DNA of 64,000 bases from 66-474 sp050737995 (GTDB lineage: Bacteria > Pseudomonadota > Gammaproteobacteria > Xanthomonadales > Rhodanobacteraceae), in the NCBI GenBank assembly GCA_050737995.1, contig JBOHYR010000077.1:1-64000 (forward strand), written 5' to 3'. Below the pieces are notes generated by a model. That model had not been told where the DNA came from and ran no database searches. It was given only the letters and a program-made list of their open reading frames with translations. A program made the translations under genes and the position numbers. Positions 24,838 to 33,947 of this stretch are shown in pieces (position 1 is the first letter of the stretch; each line of letters starts with the position of its first letter).

Positions 24838-26586
24838 TTACTTCCGGACGACTGCCACGCCGCTCAGCAAAGTCTTGACCGCAGTGGCAATCACCGGATC
24901 GCGCCCGGACCGGATGTCCGCGACCGTCGGTTCGACCTTGATTTGCGGATCAATCCCCTTGTCGACGAATTTACGGCCGTCGGGAAATGTTTCGCGCAGC
25001 GTGCAGATGCGCGCCATCCCGCCACCCGGCAACTTGAATAGCAAGGGCTGGCCGGTGCTGCCCGCGGTCGTCTGACCGACCAGAATGCCACGCTTCATGG
25101 CATCGAAACTGACTACGAAATCCTCGCCGGCAGAAAACGTTCGTGGCCCGATCAGCACGGCGACCGGGCCGGTGTAATGCTGTTTGCGTGGCTTCGAATA
25201 GGTATCTTGCGGTCCGCCGATGCGCTTCCAATTCTCTGACGGCCCGTTCCATGCACGATAAGCCGGAACGTATACCAATGAGTGCGTTGCCGGCTCAGGG
25301 ATGGGTTTGCTGCTCAACCAGGTCAGGACGTCGAGGCCATTGTAGGTCGAGCCGCCACCGTTATCGCGCACATCGAGAATCAGGCCTTTCGCCTTGAGTA
25401 TCTCCGGCAAGTGTTGTTCGAATACCTTGGCGCCCTTGTCGTTCTCGAACTCGCCGAGCGAAAGATACGCGATGCCGCCTGGCAGCATGCGAAAACGGAA
25501 CGCGGGTTTCCATTGGGCTTTGGGATCTGGCTCGCGCGACAACGTCAGCGTGCGCAGTTTGCCTGATGCGTCCATTATTCCGAGGGTGACGGGTTTGGTG
25601 TAATTACCAGCCAGCAGCTTGTAGTCGTACATCCGTACCGCAAGATCCTGCGGTGTCGAACTGCTGGCATAAGGCTCGACATGCGTCTTCGCGTATTGGT
25701 GGACTTCTTGCCCATCGATCGAGACGATCTCGTCGCCGACATGGAGGCCCTTCGCCACGATTTTAGGATCCGCCACAAAAGTAACCACCACATGGTTCTG
25801 GATCAATGCAGTCAGGATGGGAGGCCTTGCGTAGAACTGGTTCTCGATGGACTTCGGCGGGTAGATGTTGGTGTGCCCATCGTGCAGCAATGGCGCGAAG
25901 CGCATCAACACATCGTAATAATCATGCAGGTTCTTCGCGGCGATCACCTTGGGCAGAAAATCCAGATAAGCCTGGTTCCAGTCCAGCTTCGGTACGTGGT
26001 CGAAATGCACGAAGTTGTAGCGCGCCTCCGACCAGAACAGCGACAGGCCCGCGATCCGCTGCGCCAGGGTCAACTTGTCGGACGACGTCATGAAAGCGTC
26101 GGCATTCCAGCGGCTCGCTACCGCATCGAACCTCGCAAGCAGCGCCTTGAAGCGCGGCTCGTCCTGCAGGCTGTCCAGATATTTGTCGCTGAGTAGCCAA
26201 TGCTTCTGGCTGGTCCAAACCCCGTGCGCAGTCAAGGCATCCAGGGCATCCAGCGCGGCCTGTTTGTCGCCGAGTTGCGCATTGGCGTCGGCCTGAGAAA
26301 GCAGGTTATCGTCACGCCGGTTGGACACCTCATTGGCGATCCGCGTCCCGACTGCGAGCTCGGCTTGTAAAGCTACAATGGCCACCTGCGCCTGCTTCAA
26401 CTTGTCGATAGCCTGGCGCAAGCGCGCGGGATTACGTGGACTGGCGTGGGCCAGATCGTACCCGGCATTGTTCAGGTCCTGGATATGCGCATAACGTTGC
26501 TGCAAAGTCTCCGCGCTCTGCGCCGAGGCGACAGCGCAACCGGCGCTCAGAAACCATACACACAACATCACGGCCAAGCGCTGCAT
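24838..26586 (-). CDS. S41-family C-terminal processing protease, secreted
   Basis: 582 residues. Signal peptide of about 22 residues, then a helical N-terminal region with repeats up to about residue 190, a PDZ-like segment (GLHVGDEIVSIDGQEVHQY, about 275-295) and the S41 catalytic domain with LILDVRDNGGGS and the nucleophile in GPRTFSAGEDF. Tail-specific proteases use a Ser-Lys dyad; the Ser is evident. Periplasmic location is expected. Divergent from dnaG with only 50 bases between starts. Confidence 0.88.
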   Translation of the reverse strand: MQRLAVMLCVWFLSAGCAVASAQSAETLQQRYAHIQDLNNAGYDLAHASPRNPARLRQAIDKLKQAQVAIVALQAELAVGTRIANEVSNRRDDNLLSQADANAQLGDKQAALDALDALTAHGVWTSQKHWLLSDKYLDSLQDEPRFKALLARFDAVASRWNADAFMTSSDKLTLAQRIAGLSLFWSEARYNFVHFDHVPKLDWNQAYLDFLPKVIAAKNLHDYYDVLMRFAPLLHDGHTNIYPPKSIENQFYARPPILTALIQNHVVVTFVADPKIVAKGLHVGDEIVSIDGQEVHQYAKTHVEPYASSSTPQDLAVRMYDYKLLAGNYTKPVTLGIMDASGKLRTLTLSREPDPKAQWKPAFRFRMLPGGIAYLSLGEFENDKGAKVFEQHLPEILKAKGLILDVRDNGGGSTYNGLDVLTWLSSKPIPEPATHSLVYVPAYRAWNGPSENWKRIGGPQDTYSKPRKQHYTGPVAVLIGPRTFSAGEDFVVSFDAMKRGILVGQTTAGSTGQPLLFKLPGGGMARICTLRETFPDGRKFVDKGIDPQIKVEPTVADIRSGRDPVIATAVKTLLSGVAVVRK

Positions 26587-26636
26587 GGCACACCCTCCTG
26601 CTCGTCGCCCCTGCGGTCGAATAGACTAGCAAAGCC

Positions 26637-28364
26637 ATGCCCGGCCTGATCCCCGAACGCTTCATCGACGAACTGCTGACCCGCATCGACATCGTCGATG
26701 TGGTGCAGCCGCGCGTGCCTTTGAAGCGCGCCGGACGCGACTGGACGGCATGCTGTCCGTTCCACGATGAGCGCACGCCCTCGTTCACCGTCAGCCCGGC
26801 CAAGCAGTTCTACCATTGCTTCGGCTGCGGGGCGCACGGCAGCGCGATCAAATTCCTGATGGAGTACGACCGACTTGAATTCCCTGACGCGGTCGAGGAA
26901 CTGGCGCAATCGGTGGGCCTCACCGTGCTGCACGAGGGCGGTGATCGGCGTCCTCGCGAAGACCATGCCGATCTCTTCGGGCTGCTGGATTCCGCCGCGA
27001 CGTTCTATCAGCGAGCGCTGCCCGACAACGCCGCGGCGCGCGCCTATTGCAAGAAGCGTGGGTTGGACACGGACATCATCGAGCGCTTCCGGATCGGTTG
27101 GGCGCCGGGAGGCTGGGATGCACTGAAGCGTTCGCTTGGCGATAGCGATGCGAAGGCCAAATTGCTGGAGCAGGTGGGGATGCTGTCGACCGGCGAGAAG
27201 GGCAAGCAATACGACCGCTTCCGCGAACGCCTGATGTTTCCGATCATGGACCGCCGTGGACGCGTGATCGCGTTTGGCGGGCGCATCCTGGAAGGCGACG
27301 GTCCGAAGTATCTCAACTCGCCCGAAACGCCACTGTTCCACAAGGGCCGCGAACTGTTCGCGCTGTGGCAGGTGCGCCAAGCCAACGCCAAGCTGGAACG
27401 CCTGCTCGTGGTCGAGGGCTACATGGATGTGGTGTCGCTACACCAGGTCGGCATCACGCAGGCGGTCGCGACGCTCGGCACCGCCACCACCAACGAACAC
27501 GCGGAACTGCTGTTTCGCGCCGCACCCGATGTGTTCTTCTGCTTCGACGGCGACAAGGCCGGCCGCGCCGCCGCGTGGCGCGCTCTGGAATCGGTACTGC
27601 CACGGATGCGTGATGGGCGGCAGGCATTCTTCCTGTTCCTGCCGGAAGGCGAGGACCCGGATTCGCTGGTGCGCAAGGAGGACAAGGATGGTTTGGAGAC
27701 GCGGCTCAAGCAGGCGACGCCGCTTTCGGAATATTTCTACGCTTATCTTTCTCAAGACGTGAACGTGGCGACGCTGGACGGCCGCGCGCGGCTGGCCGAG
27801 CATGCCAAGCCACTGCTTGCGAAATTGCCGGACGGCGCGTTTCGAGATCTCATGTACGCGGAACTCGAGAAGCGTACCGGCGTGCGCGGCGACTCGATAC
27901 GACAAACACCAACAGTGTCGCCGCGCATTGAGCCGCCGCGAGGCAATACGCCACGCCGCACCCTGGTGCGCAGCGCGATCGCAATGTTGCTGGCCGAGCC
28001 CGCGCTCGCGCTGGATGCCGAGTTGCCGCGTCCATTCGCGACGCTGGACAAACCCGGCGTGCCGCTGTTGGTCGAGTTGCTCGACGTCGCTTGCGCACGT
28101 CCCGGCATCAATACTGCTTTGTTGCTGGAACACTTCGCACAACGCGACGAATCGGCCGCCCTGCAGAAGCTGGCATTGACCGAGTTCCCGGGCGAGCCCG
28201 AAGCCCTGCGCGCCGAGTTTCTGGACGCGCTGCGCAAACTGGCCGAACAGACCACCCAACAGCTGCTTGATGCGTTGATCCGCAAGCAGGCAGAAGGCGC
28301 GCTCGCCGATGCGGAGAAAAACGAACTGCGCGAATTGCTGGCCAGAAAAGCCAGGCCTTCATAG
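26637..28364 (+). CDS. dnaG: DNA primase
   Basis: 575 residues. N-terminal zinc finger CPFHDERTPSF ... YHCFGCG, core with NSPETPLFHKGRELF, and TOPRIM motifs VVEGYMDV and FDGDKAGR. The C-terminal DnaB-interacting domain (about 430-575) is present. It synthesises RNA primers at the fork. In most proteobacteria it follows rpsU and precedes rpoD; here it is separated from yqeY by 16 kb and no rpoD follows within the window, where the next gene is a glutathione peroxidase on the other strand. With only 50 bases to the divergent protease gene, its promoter must be very close. Confidence 0.96.
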   Translation: MPGLIPERFIDELLTRIDIVDVVQPRVPLKRAGRDWTACCPFHDERTPSFTVSPAKQFYHCFGCGAHGSAIKFLMEYDRLEFPDAVEELAQSVGLTVLHEGGDRRPREDHADLFGLLDSAATFYQRALPDNAAARAYCKKRGLDTDIIERFRIGWAPGGWDALKRSLGDSDAKAKLLEQVGMLSTGEKGKQYDRFRERLMFPIMDRRGRVIAFGGRILEGDGPKYLNSPETPLFHKGRELFALWQVRQANAKLERLLVVEGYMDVVSLHQVGITQAVATLGTATTNEHAELLFRAAPDVFFCFDGDKAGRAAAWRALESVLPRMRDGRQAFFLFLPEGEDPDSLVRKEDKDGLETRLKQATPLSEYFYAYLSQDVNVATLDGRARLAEHAKPLLAKLPDGAFRDLMYAELEKRTGVRGDSIRQTPTVSPRIEPPRGNTPRRTLVRSAIAMLLAEPALALDAELPRPFATLDKPGVPLLVELLDVACARPGINTALLLEHFAQRDESAALQKLALTEFPGEPEALRAEFLDALRKLAEQTTQQLLDALIRKQAEGALADAEKNELRELLARKARPS

Positions 28365-28394
28365 CAGCCAGCGCGTCACGAATCACTCAAACCC

Positions 28395-28582
28395 GTCATT
28401 CCGAGGCCACATGCGGTCCTTGCGGGCGGAACCCGACTGCGGAGGCCGGATGCCCGAGCGAACATCGGCGTCGCCGATTTCCCGAAGGGCGAGCTGCGGG
28501 ATACGGCGAGTTTACCCAGCCAACCCCTTTAATGAGCAATTTGCGCCATCGTCGACGAACCCGGCGATGACCCCGGAATGAC
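28395..28582. repeat. Dispersed intergenic repeat, copy B
   Basis: 188 bases bounded by GTCATTCCG (28395-28403) and its inverse CGGAATGAC (28574-28582). It contains GCGGGCGGAACCCGACTGCG, almost the same as a stretch of the copy at 51773. No gene is seen in this dnaG-gpx gap. Confidence 0.6.
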
Positions 28583-28617
28583 GCTGGGTCTTTCCATTGT
28601 CGCGAAGATGTCCGTTT

Positions 28618-29097
28618 CTACAAAATCGCCGCAAGATCCTTTCCGATCTTTTCTGGCGCATCTTTCGAAGCATAACGGCGCACCACGTTGCCTTCGCGAT
28701 CGATCAGGAACTTGGTGAAGTTCCATTTGATCGCCTCCGAGCCCAGCACGCCCGGCGCGGCGTGTTTCAAGAAATGGTAGAGGGGATGCGTGCCATCGCC
28801 ATTCACCTCGATCTTGGCGAACAGGGGGAACGTCACATCGTAGTTCGTCGAACAGAAGGTGCGGATCGTGTCGGCGTTGCCGGGTTCCTGATGGCCGAAC
28901 TGGTTGCAAGGAAAACCCAGCACCACGAAACCCTTGTCTTTGTTGCCGCGGTACAGGACCTCCAGACCCTCGTATTGCGGTGTGAACCCGCACTTCGATG
29001 CGACATTGACGATCAGCAGCAGCTTGCCACGATACGCATCCAGCTTCTGCGGCGTGCCATCGAGCAAATCGGCTTCGAAATCGTAAACGGTTGTCAT
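28618..29097 (-). CDS. Glutathione peroxidase (Cys type)
   Basis: 159 residues, the usual bacterial GPx length. NVASKCGFTPQYEGLEVLY has the peroxidatic Cys36 (not selenocysteine), and GFPCNQFGHQEPG and IKWNFTKFLID supply the other catalytic-tetrad residues. It reduces peroxides with thioredoxin or glutathione. Stands alone between repeats. Confidence 0.93.
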   Translation of the reverse strand: MTTVYDFEADLLDGTPQKLDAYRGKLLLIVNVASKCGFTPQYEGLEVLYRGNKDKGFVVLGFPCNQFGHQEPGNADTIRTFCSTNYDVTFPLFAKIEVNGDGTHPLYHFLKHAAPGVLGSEAIKWNFTKFLIDREGNVVRRYASKDAPEKIGKDLAAIL

Positions 29098-29193
29098 GAT
29101 GCATATACCCCAAGAACCGGCAGTCTAGAACAACAGGCCCAGGAGACGTACGGAATCGGGGCATGGATGTCGAACCACAACAACAGCAAAGAC

Positions 29194-29246
29194 CCAGGAT
29201 TCCGGGTTGCATCGCCGATGAAGCCGGCGACGCCCACCGGAATGAC
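29194..29246. repeat. Dispersed intergenic repeat, copy C
   Basis: A short copy of 53 bases from CCAGGATTCCGG to CCGGAATGAC, between the peroxidase and the Mg2+-ATPase gene. Confidence 0.5.
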
Positions 29247-29273
29247 AACGTGGGAATGGCGCCAGGCGTCACC

Positions 29274-31928
29274 TCAAAGCCAGCGCGCGAACCGCCGCAT
29301 GTAAATCGTTTTCACCATCTGCGTCAACACGCAGTACGCAAGCACGGTCGCGGCGACCCATGCGAAATACTCTCCCGGCAATTCGACCATGCCGAGCTTT
29401 GCGCCAACCACGGTGAACGGCATCGCGATGCCAATCGCGATGATCGCGGTAGTGAGGCCCAACACCGGTGCCGAGGCGGCGCTCTGCAGGAACGGAATCT
29501 TGCGGGTTCGGATCATGTGCACGATCAGCGTCTGCGTAATCAGGCTCTCGACGAACCAGCCGGACTGGAAGAATGCCTGGTACGCAGGCGCGTTGGCGCC
29601 GAACCAGAACCAGAGCAGCAGGAAGGTGGTCATATCGAAGATCGAACTGGTCGGTCCGATCCAGAACATGAAGCGTCCGATGTCGCCGGCATCCCACTTG
29701 CGCGGCCTGCGAATGTACTCTTCGTCCATGCGGTCGAACGGAATCGACAATTGCGAGATGTCGTAGAGCAGGTTCAATACCAGGATCTGCAACGGCAGCA
29801 TCGGCAGGAACGGCAGGAAGATGCTCGCGATAAGCATGCTGAACACGTTGCCGAAGTTCGAACTGGCGGTCATCTTGATGTACTTGATGATATTGCCGAA
29901 GGTGATGCGACCTTCCAGCACACCCTCCTCCAGCACCATCAGGTTTTTTTCAAGCAGGATGATGTCGGCCGATTCCTTGGCGATGTCGGTCGCGGTATCC
30001 ACCGACACCCCGACGTCGGCCTGGCGCAAGGCCGCTGCATCGTTGATGCCGTCGCCGAGGAATCCCACGGTGTGGCCACGCCGTTGCAACGATTGAACCA
30101 CGCGCGACTTTTGCAGCGGCGACATCTTGGCGAACACCGTGGTGCGCGCGACCAGATCGTCGAGCGCCGCGTCGTCGAGGTCCTCGATGTCGTGCCCCCG
30201 CACCGAGTGCTCGACGTCCAGTCCGACCTCGCGGCAAATCTTGCGGGTGACCGCCTGGTTGTCGCCGGTGATGACCTTTACCGCAACGCCGTGTTGCTGC
30301 AGCGCGGCGATGGCGGTTTGCGCCGAGTCCTTGGGCGGATCGAGAAAAGCAAGGCACCCGATCGCCGTCAACCCTGCCTCGTCGACAACGCCGTAGGCCC
30401 GCCCGTGTGCAGGCTGGCGCCGGACTGCCACGACCAGTACACGCAGGCCATCCTCGTTCAGTTCGTGGGTCATCGCGCGAATGGTCGCGCGGCGATGGTC
30501 GGTCATCGGGATGTCCCGGCCATCCTCGTGCGCGAACGTGCAGATCGAGAGCATTTCCTCGACCGCGCCCTTGCACACCACCAGGTCGTCGTCGCCGCCG
30601 TCCGTCAGCACCACGGACATGCGGCGGCGTTGGAAGTCGAACGGAATCTCGTCGACGACCTTCCACCTGGCGACCGAGGCTTCCAGATCGCGGTGCGCGA
30701 GCACCGCCTTGTCCAGAAGGTTCTTGAGTCCGGTCTGGAAATGGCTGTTGAGGTAACCGTATTCCAGCGCGTCATCGGATTCCTCGCCATCGAGATCGAG
30801 ATGCTGCTCCAGCACGATCTGGTCCAGCGTCAGCGTGCCGGTCTTGTCGGTGCACAGCACGTCCATCGCGCCGAAGTTCTGGATCGCGTTCAGATGTTTG
30901 ACCACGACCTTGCGACGACTCATCGCCAGCGCGCCCTTGGCCAGGTTCGCCGTGACGATCAGCGGCAGCATTTCCGGCGTGAGGCCGACCGCGACCGAGA
31001 TCGCGAACAGGAAGGCTTCCAGCCAGTTGCCCTTGCCGAAACCCTGGATCACGAACACGATCGGCACCATCACGGCCATGAAACGGATCAGCAGCCACGA
31101 CACGCTGCGCACGCCACGGTCGAAACTCGTCTGCTCGCGTTCGCCGGACAAGGTGCGCGCCAACGAACCGAGGTAGCTGCGAGGTCCGGTGGCGACCACC
31201 ACCGCGGTCGCGGCACCGCTGACCACATTGGTGCCCATGTAGCACACGGTCGGTAGATCCAGGGCGTCGACGTGCGCGTCGGACTTGTGCGCGTGCTCGG
31301 GCGCCATCTTTTCCACCGGCAGCGACTCGCCGGTGAGGATCGCCTGGCTGATGAACAGGTCCTTCGCCGTCAGCAGCCGCAGGTCGGCGGGCACCATGTC
31401 ACCCGCCGACAGGTGCACGATGTCACCCGCGACCAACTCGATCACGGGCACTTCGATGCGCTCGCTGTGGCCATCCGACGCGCGTCGCGTCACCGTGGCG
31501 GTATTGCGAACCATCGCCTTCAGCTTTTCCGCCGCGCGAGAGGAACGGAATTCCTGGGTGAAACTCAGCACCACGCTGATGCCGACCATCACGGCGATGA
31601 TGATGGGCCCGGTCAACTCGTCGGGGGACGTGACAAGCTGCACCGCCGCCAGGATCAGCAGCACGATGATGAACGGGTTCTTGAACGTGTGCGCCAACTG
31701 CAGCAGCCAGTGCGGCGGCTTCTCGTGCGAGGCCTGATTGATCCCGTCCCGGTCGAGGCGATCTTCGATCTGCTCCTCATCCAGGCCGGTAGGCGCGGCG
31801 TTCAGAGACGCCAGCAAGGTCTGACTGTCGGTCCATGCACAATCCGCGACCGGCGGCCGCCCATGGGCCGTGCGTGCCTTGTCGGCGGTCGTGGTTTCAG
31901 TGGATTTGGCGAAGAAGCCGAACATCAC
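29274..31928 (-). CDS. mgtA: Mg2+-importing P-type ATPase
   Basis: 884 residues, a P3B ATPase. TGES (199-202) in the actuator, the phosphorylation site DKTGTLT (Asp361), the hinge GDGINDAAALRQADVGVSV, and the MgtA/MgtB-specific N-terminus. Ten helices are expected. It imports Mg2+ from the periplasm. Expression of this class is commonly controlled through a long mRNA leader; here about 190 bases with hairpins and a small ORF with a good ribosome-binding site precede it, although none of the known leader sequences is recognised. Confidence 0.95.
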   Translation of the reverse strand: MMFGFFAKSTETTTADKARTAHGRPPVADCAWTDSQTLLASLNAAPTGLDEEQIEDRLDRDGINQASHEKPPHWLLQLAHTFKNPFIIVLLILAAVQLVTSPDELTGPIIIAVMVGISVVLSFTQEFRSSRAAEKLKAMVRNTATVTRRASDGHSERIEVPVIELVAGDIVHLSAGDMVPADLRLLTAKDLFISQAILTGESLPVEKMAPEHAHKSDAHVDALDLPTVCYMGTNVVSGAATAVVVATGPRSYLGSLARTLSGEREQTSFDRGVRSVSWLLIRFMAVMVPIVFVIQGFGKGNWLEAFLFAISVAVGLTPEMLPLIVTANLAKGALAMSRRKVVVKHLNAIQNFGAMDVLCTDKTGTLTLDQIVLEQHLDLDGEESDDALEYGYLNSHFQTGLKNLLDKAVLAHRDLEASVARWKVVDEIPFDFQRRRMSVVLTDGGDDDLVVCKGAVEEMLSICTFAHEDGRDIPMTDHRRATIRAMTHELNEDGLRVLVVAVRRQPAHGRAYGVVDEAGLTAIGCLAFLDPPKDSAQTAIAALQQHGVAVKVITGDNQAVTRKICREVGLDVEHSVRGHDIEDLDDAALDDLVARTTVFAKMSPLQKSRVVQSLQRRGHTVGFLGDGINDAAALRQADVGVSVDTATDIAKESADIILLEKNLMVLEEGVLEGRITFGNIIKYIKMTASSNFGNVFSMLIASIFLPFLPMLPLQILVLNLLYDISQLSIPFDRMDEEYIRRPRKWDAGDIGRFMFWIGPTSSIFDMTTFLLLWFWFGANAPAYQAFFQSGWFVESLITQTLIVHMIRTRKIPFLQSAASAPVLGLTTAIIAIGIAMPFTVVGAKLGMVELPGEYFAWVAATVLAYCVLTQMVKTIYMRRFARWL

Positions 31929-32120
31929 TCTTTTCCATGTCGGGTGGGCACACCCATGGAGCGAGCGATGGGTCCGTGGGCTACTGGATGCGGCAGAGCC
32001 GCATTAGGCGTTGATGCAATGGAGCGCCCGCACGCGCGCTAGCGCGGGGCGCGCGCCGAGATCGTGCTCGCGATCGTGGTGGAACACGCCTGCGCAGCTG
32101 ACGCTTGTGAAGCATGCCGG
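31929..32120 (-). promoter_or_regulatory. Structured leader between small ORF and mgtA
   Basis: About 190 bases without a gene. It has a 7-base perfect hairpin (ATGCGGC / GCCGCAT, 31988-32004) and a 12-base palindrome CGCGCTAGCGCG (32035-32046) inside a wider GC-rich inverted repeat. Such structures between a short ORF and an Mg2+ transporter gene suggest attenuation control, but the mechanism is not shown. Confidence 0.4.
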
Positions 32121-32261
32121 TCACGCGGCGCGCGGATTGTCGGCCACCGCCCGCGGCGCGGGCACGGTCACGCTCCACTCGCGGCGGCGGCCGTCGCGGC
32201 GGTGCGCGGGCGCATGACGGGCTGCCATGCGCGCACGGAAAAAGTTGCGAAGGAGGTTCAT
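32121..32261 (-). CDS. Small ORF upstream of mgtA, possible leader peptide
   Basis: 46 codons from an ATG at 32261, preceded by AAGAGGAGATGGGCC, which gives GAGGAG at a good distance. It encodes MNLLRNFFRARMAARHAPAH and then an Arg-rich RRDGRRRE segment, ending in DNPRAA. About one quarter of the residues are Arg. No family recognised. The strong ribosome-binding site and position before the structured leader of mgtA favour a translated regulatory or small accessory peptide. A chance ORF cannot be excluded in GC-rich DNA. Confidence 0.45.
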   Translation of the reverse strand: MNLLRNFFRARMAARHAPAHRRDGRRREWSVTVPAPRAVADNPRAA

Positions 32262-32892
32262 GGCCCATCTCCTCTTCAAGCAGCGCCACGGCGCCGCTCA
32301 GGGACGGGCAGGACTTGCCTAGACCAGGAAAGTGCCAGCCGGCCGGGCGCGGTCGCCGCGGACGATCGGTTCGATTGTGGCCGCCGCCATCCGATGCGAG
32401 CGGATGCCGGCGGTGCGACTAGGGTGTACGTCCATGGTCATATTGAGTGAAGGACAGTGCCGGGTGCGCAGCGCGCCCCCGGCGCGCGCATTGTGGTGCC
32501 GAGGCGCGTCGAGGTCAACCCCCGGCGTCGTGCGGCGACAGGTGAATCCAGAACGGTTGCGAGGTTCCAACGACAAATCCGCCTGACAGGTCATTACGGG
32601 GAGTCCTGCCATTGACCTGGGACGGACCCGGATCGAGCTAAATCGCCATGCTTCTGTTCAACGCCACTTTCTCGCTGGTGGCTTTGTACATACTCGGACA
32701 CCTGGTACATCCTGCGAGTTCGGGATTCATCAGGCGAAATCGGATTGCAGAACCCGATTTGTCATCAGGCCGGTTTGCAAATCCTCAAGCTGTCCCTGAT
32801 TGAACCGCTGCGCACGAAAGTTCACACTGCTTTCACGTCGAGCGTTTCGTATCGGCGGTACCATTGCGGTTTGTCATTGCATCGATCGGATC
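32262..32892. other. Long intergenic region upstream of mgtA leader and sco
   Basis: 631 bases between divergent transcription units. It holds no convincing gene. A 51-residue frame from an ATG at 32648 has a hydrophobic start (LLFNATFSLVALYILGHLV) but no clear ribosome-binding site. An imperfect hairpin AAATCGG ... CCGATTT lies near 32740. Promoters for mgtA and sco must lie here but were not pinpointed. Confidence 0.4.
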
Positions 32893-33495
32893 ATGTCTTT
32901 CTCTCGTCATCTGCTGCGCTTCGCCTTTCTGGCCTGTGCGCTCATCTTCATCGCCGCCTGCCAGCAATCGCAGCCGCATTGGCAACTCAGCGACGTGCAT
33001 GGCCATCTGCCCGACCTCAAGTTCAGCCTGACCAACGATCTCGGCAAGCCGGTAGACGCCGCCGATTACCACGGCAAGATCGTGATGCTGTATTTCGGCT
33101 ACACCCACTGCCCCGACGTGTGCCCGCTGACGCTGGTGCACCTGCACACCGACATGCAGAAACTCGGCAAGCTGGCCGACGGTGTACGCATCCTGTTCGT
33201 GACGGTCGATCCCGCGCGCGACACCCCTGCGGTTCTGCACCAGTACGTCACCGCGTTCGATCCACGCATCGTCGGGCTGACCGGCAGCCAGGGCCGGATC
33301 GCCGCGCTGGCCAAGCGCTACCGCGCTTATTACCAGCCTGTAAAACCGGGGGAATCGGGCGACTACCTGGTCAACCACAGCGCCGGCATATACATCTTCG
33401 ATCGCGAGGGCCATGCCCGTCTGATTGCTTCCAACGGCGATCCGCAGTCGCAGGTCGTGCACGATCTGAGAATATTGCTGGAACAGAACGGATGA
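32893..33495 (+). CDS. Sco1/SenC-type copper chaperone
   Basis: 200 residues. Lipoprotein signal with lipobox IAAC (Cys23), thioredoxin fold with the copper-binding CPDVC (Cys73, Cys77) preceded by YFGYTH, and the conserved His in YLVNHSAGIYIFD. Sco proteins deliver Cu or reduce the Cu-A cysteines of cytochrome oxidase subunit II. The following gene, overlapping by ATGA, encodes a PCuAC protein, its usual partner. Confidence 0.92.
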   Translation: MSFSRHLLRFAFLACALIFIAACQQSQPHWQLSDVHGHLPDLKFSLTNDLGKPVDAADYHGKIVMLYFGYTHCPDVCPLTLVHLHTDMQKLGKLADGVRILFVTVDPARDTPAVLHQYVTAFDPRIVGLTGSQGRIAALAKRYRAYYQPVKPGESGDYLVNHSAGIYIFDREGHARLIASNGDPQSQVVHDLRILLEQNG

Positions 33496-33947
33496 AACGA
33501 CACCTGTTTTTCTGCGTGGCATTGCTGGCAATGGTCGCGTGTGCGGCCGCGGCGGCACCGGCCCCTTCCACGCTACACGCCGAACATCCCTGGATTCGCT
33601 GGCTGCCTGCCAATCTTCCGGCCGCGGCCTACGTGGTGATCGCCAATGACGGGAGCGCGCTTGCGCGCCTGACCGGCGCCAGCAGCTCCGACTACACCAA
33701 GGTGATGCTGCATCGTTCCCAGGAAGTGGGTGGCGTGGATAGGATGACCGCCGCGGCTGGCATGGACATACCGGCGCACGGCACGGCAGCGCTGGCACCG
33801 GGTGGCTATCACCTGATGTTGATGAAACCCGCACACCCGATCAAACCCGGCGACACGGTGAAGGTCACATTGCATTTCGCCGGCGGTGCGACGCTTCAGG
33901 TCGATTTTCCTGTGCGGCCAGCGAACGCTTCTGGCCCAGCGGACTGA
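33492..33947 (+). CDS. Periplasmic copper chaperone PCu(A)C
   Basis: 151 residues with signal peptide. The copper motif is visible as MLHRS ... RMTAAAGM ... AHG and later YHLMLM, i.e. the H(M)X10MX21HXM pattern. The family transfers Cu(I) to Sco and subunit II. It is translationally coupled to the Sco gene and overlaps the convergent ctaG-like gene by 52 bases at their 3' ends. Confidence 0.9.
   Translation: MKRHLFFCVALLAMVACAAAAAPAPSTLHAEHPWIRWLPANLPAAAYVVIANDGSALARLTGASSSDYTKVMLHRSQEVGGVDRMTAAAGMDIPAHGTAALAPGGYHLMLMKPAHPIKPGDTVKVTLHFAGGATLQVDFPVRPANASGPAD

Noticed and set aside
28395..28582. Possible CRISPR or small gene after dnaG
   Set aside because: No regular repeat-spacer structure; the stretch matches the dispersed repeat family.
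29163..31256. Long plus-strand frame opposite mgtA
   Set aside because: Shadow of the P-type ATPase gene; composition rich in His, Arg and Gln as expected for such shadows.
32319..32612. 97-codon minus-strand frame in the mgtA-sco gap
   Set aside because: No ribosome-binding site, unusual composition and no familiar sequence.
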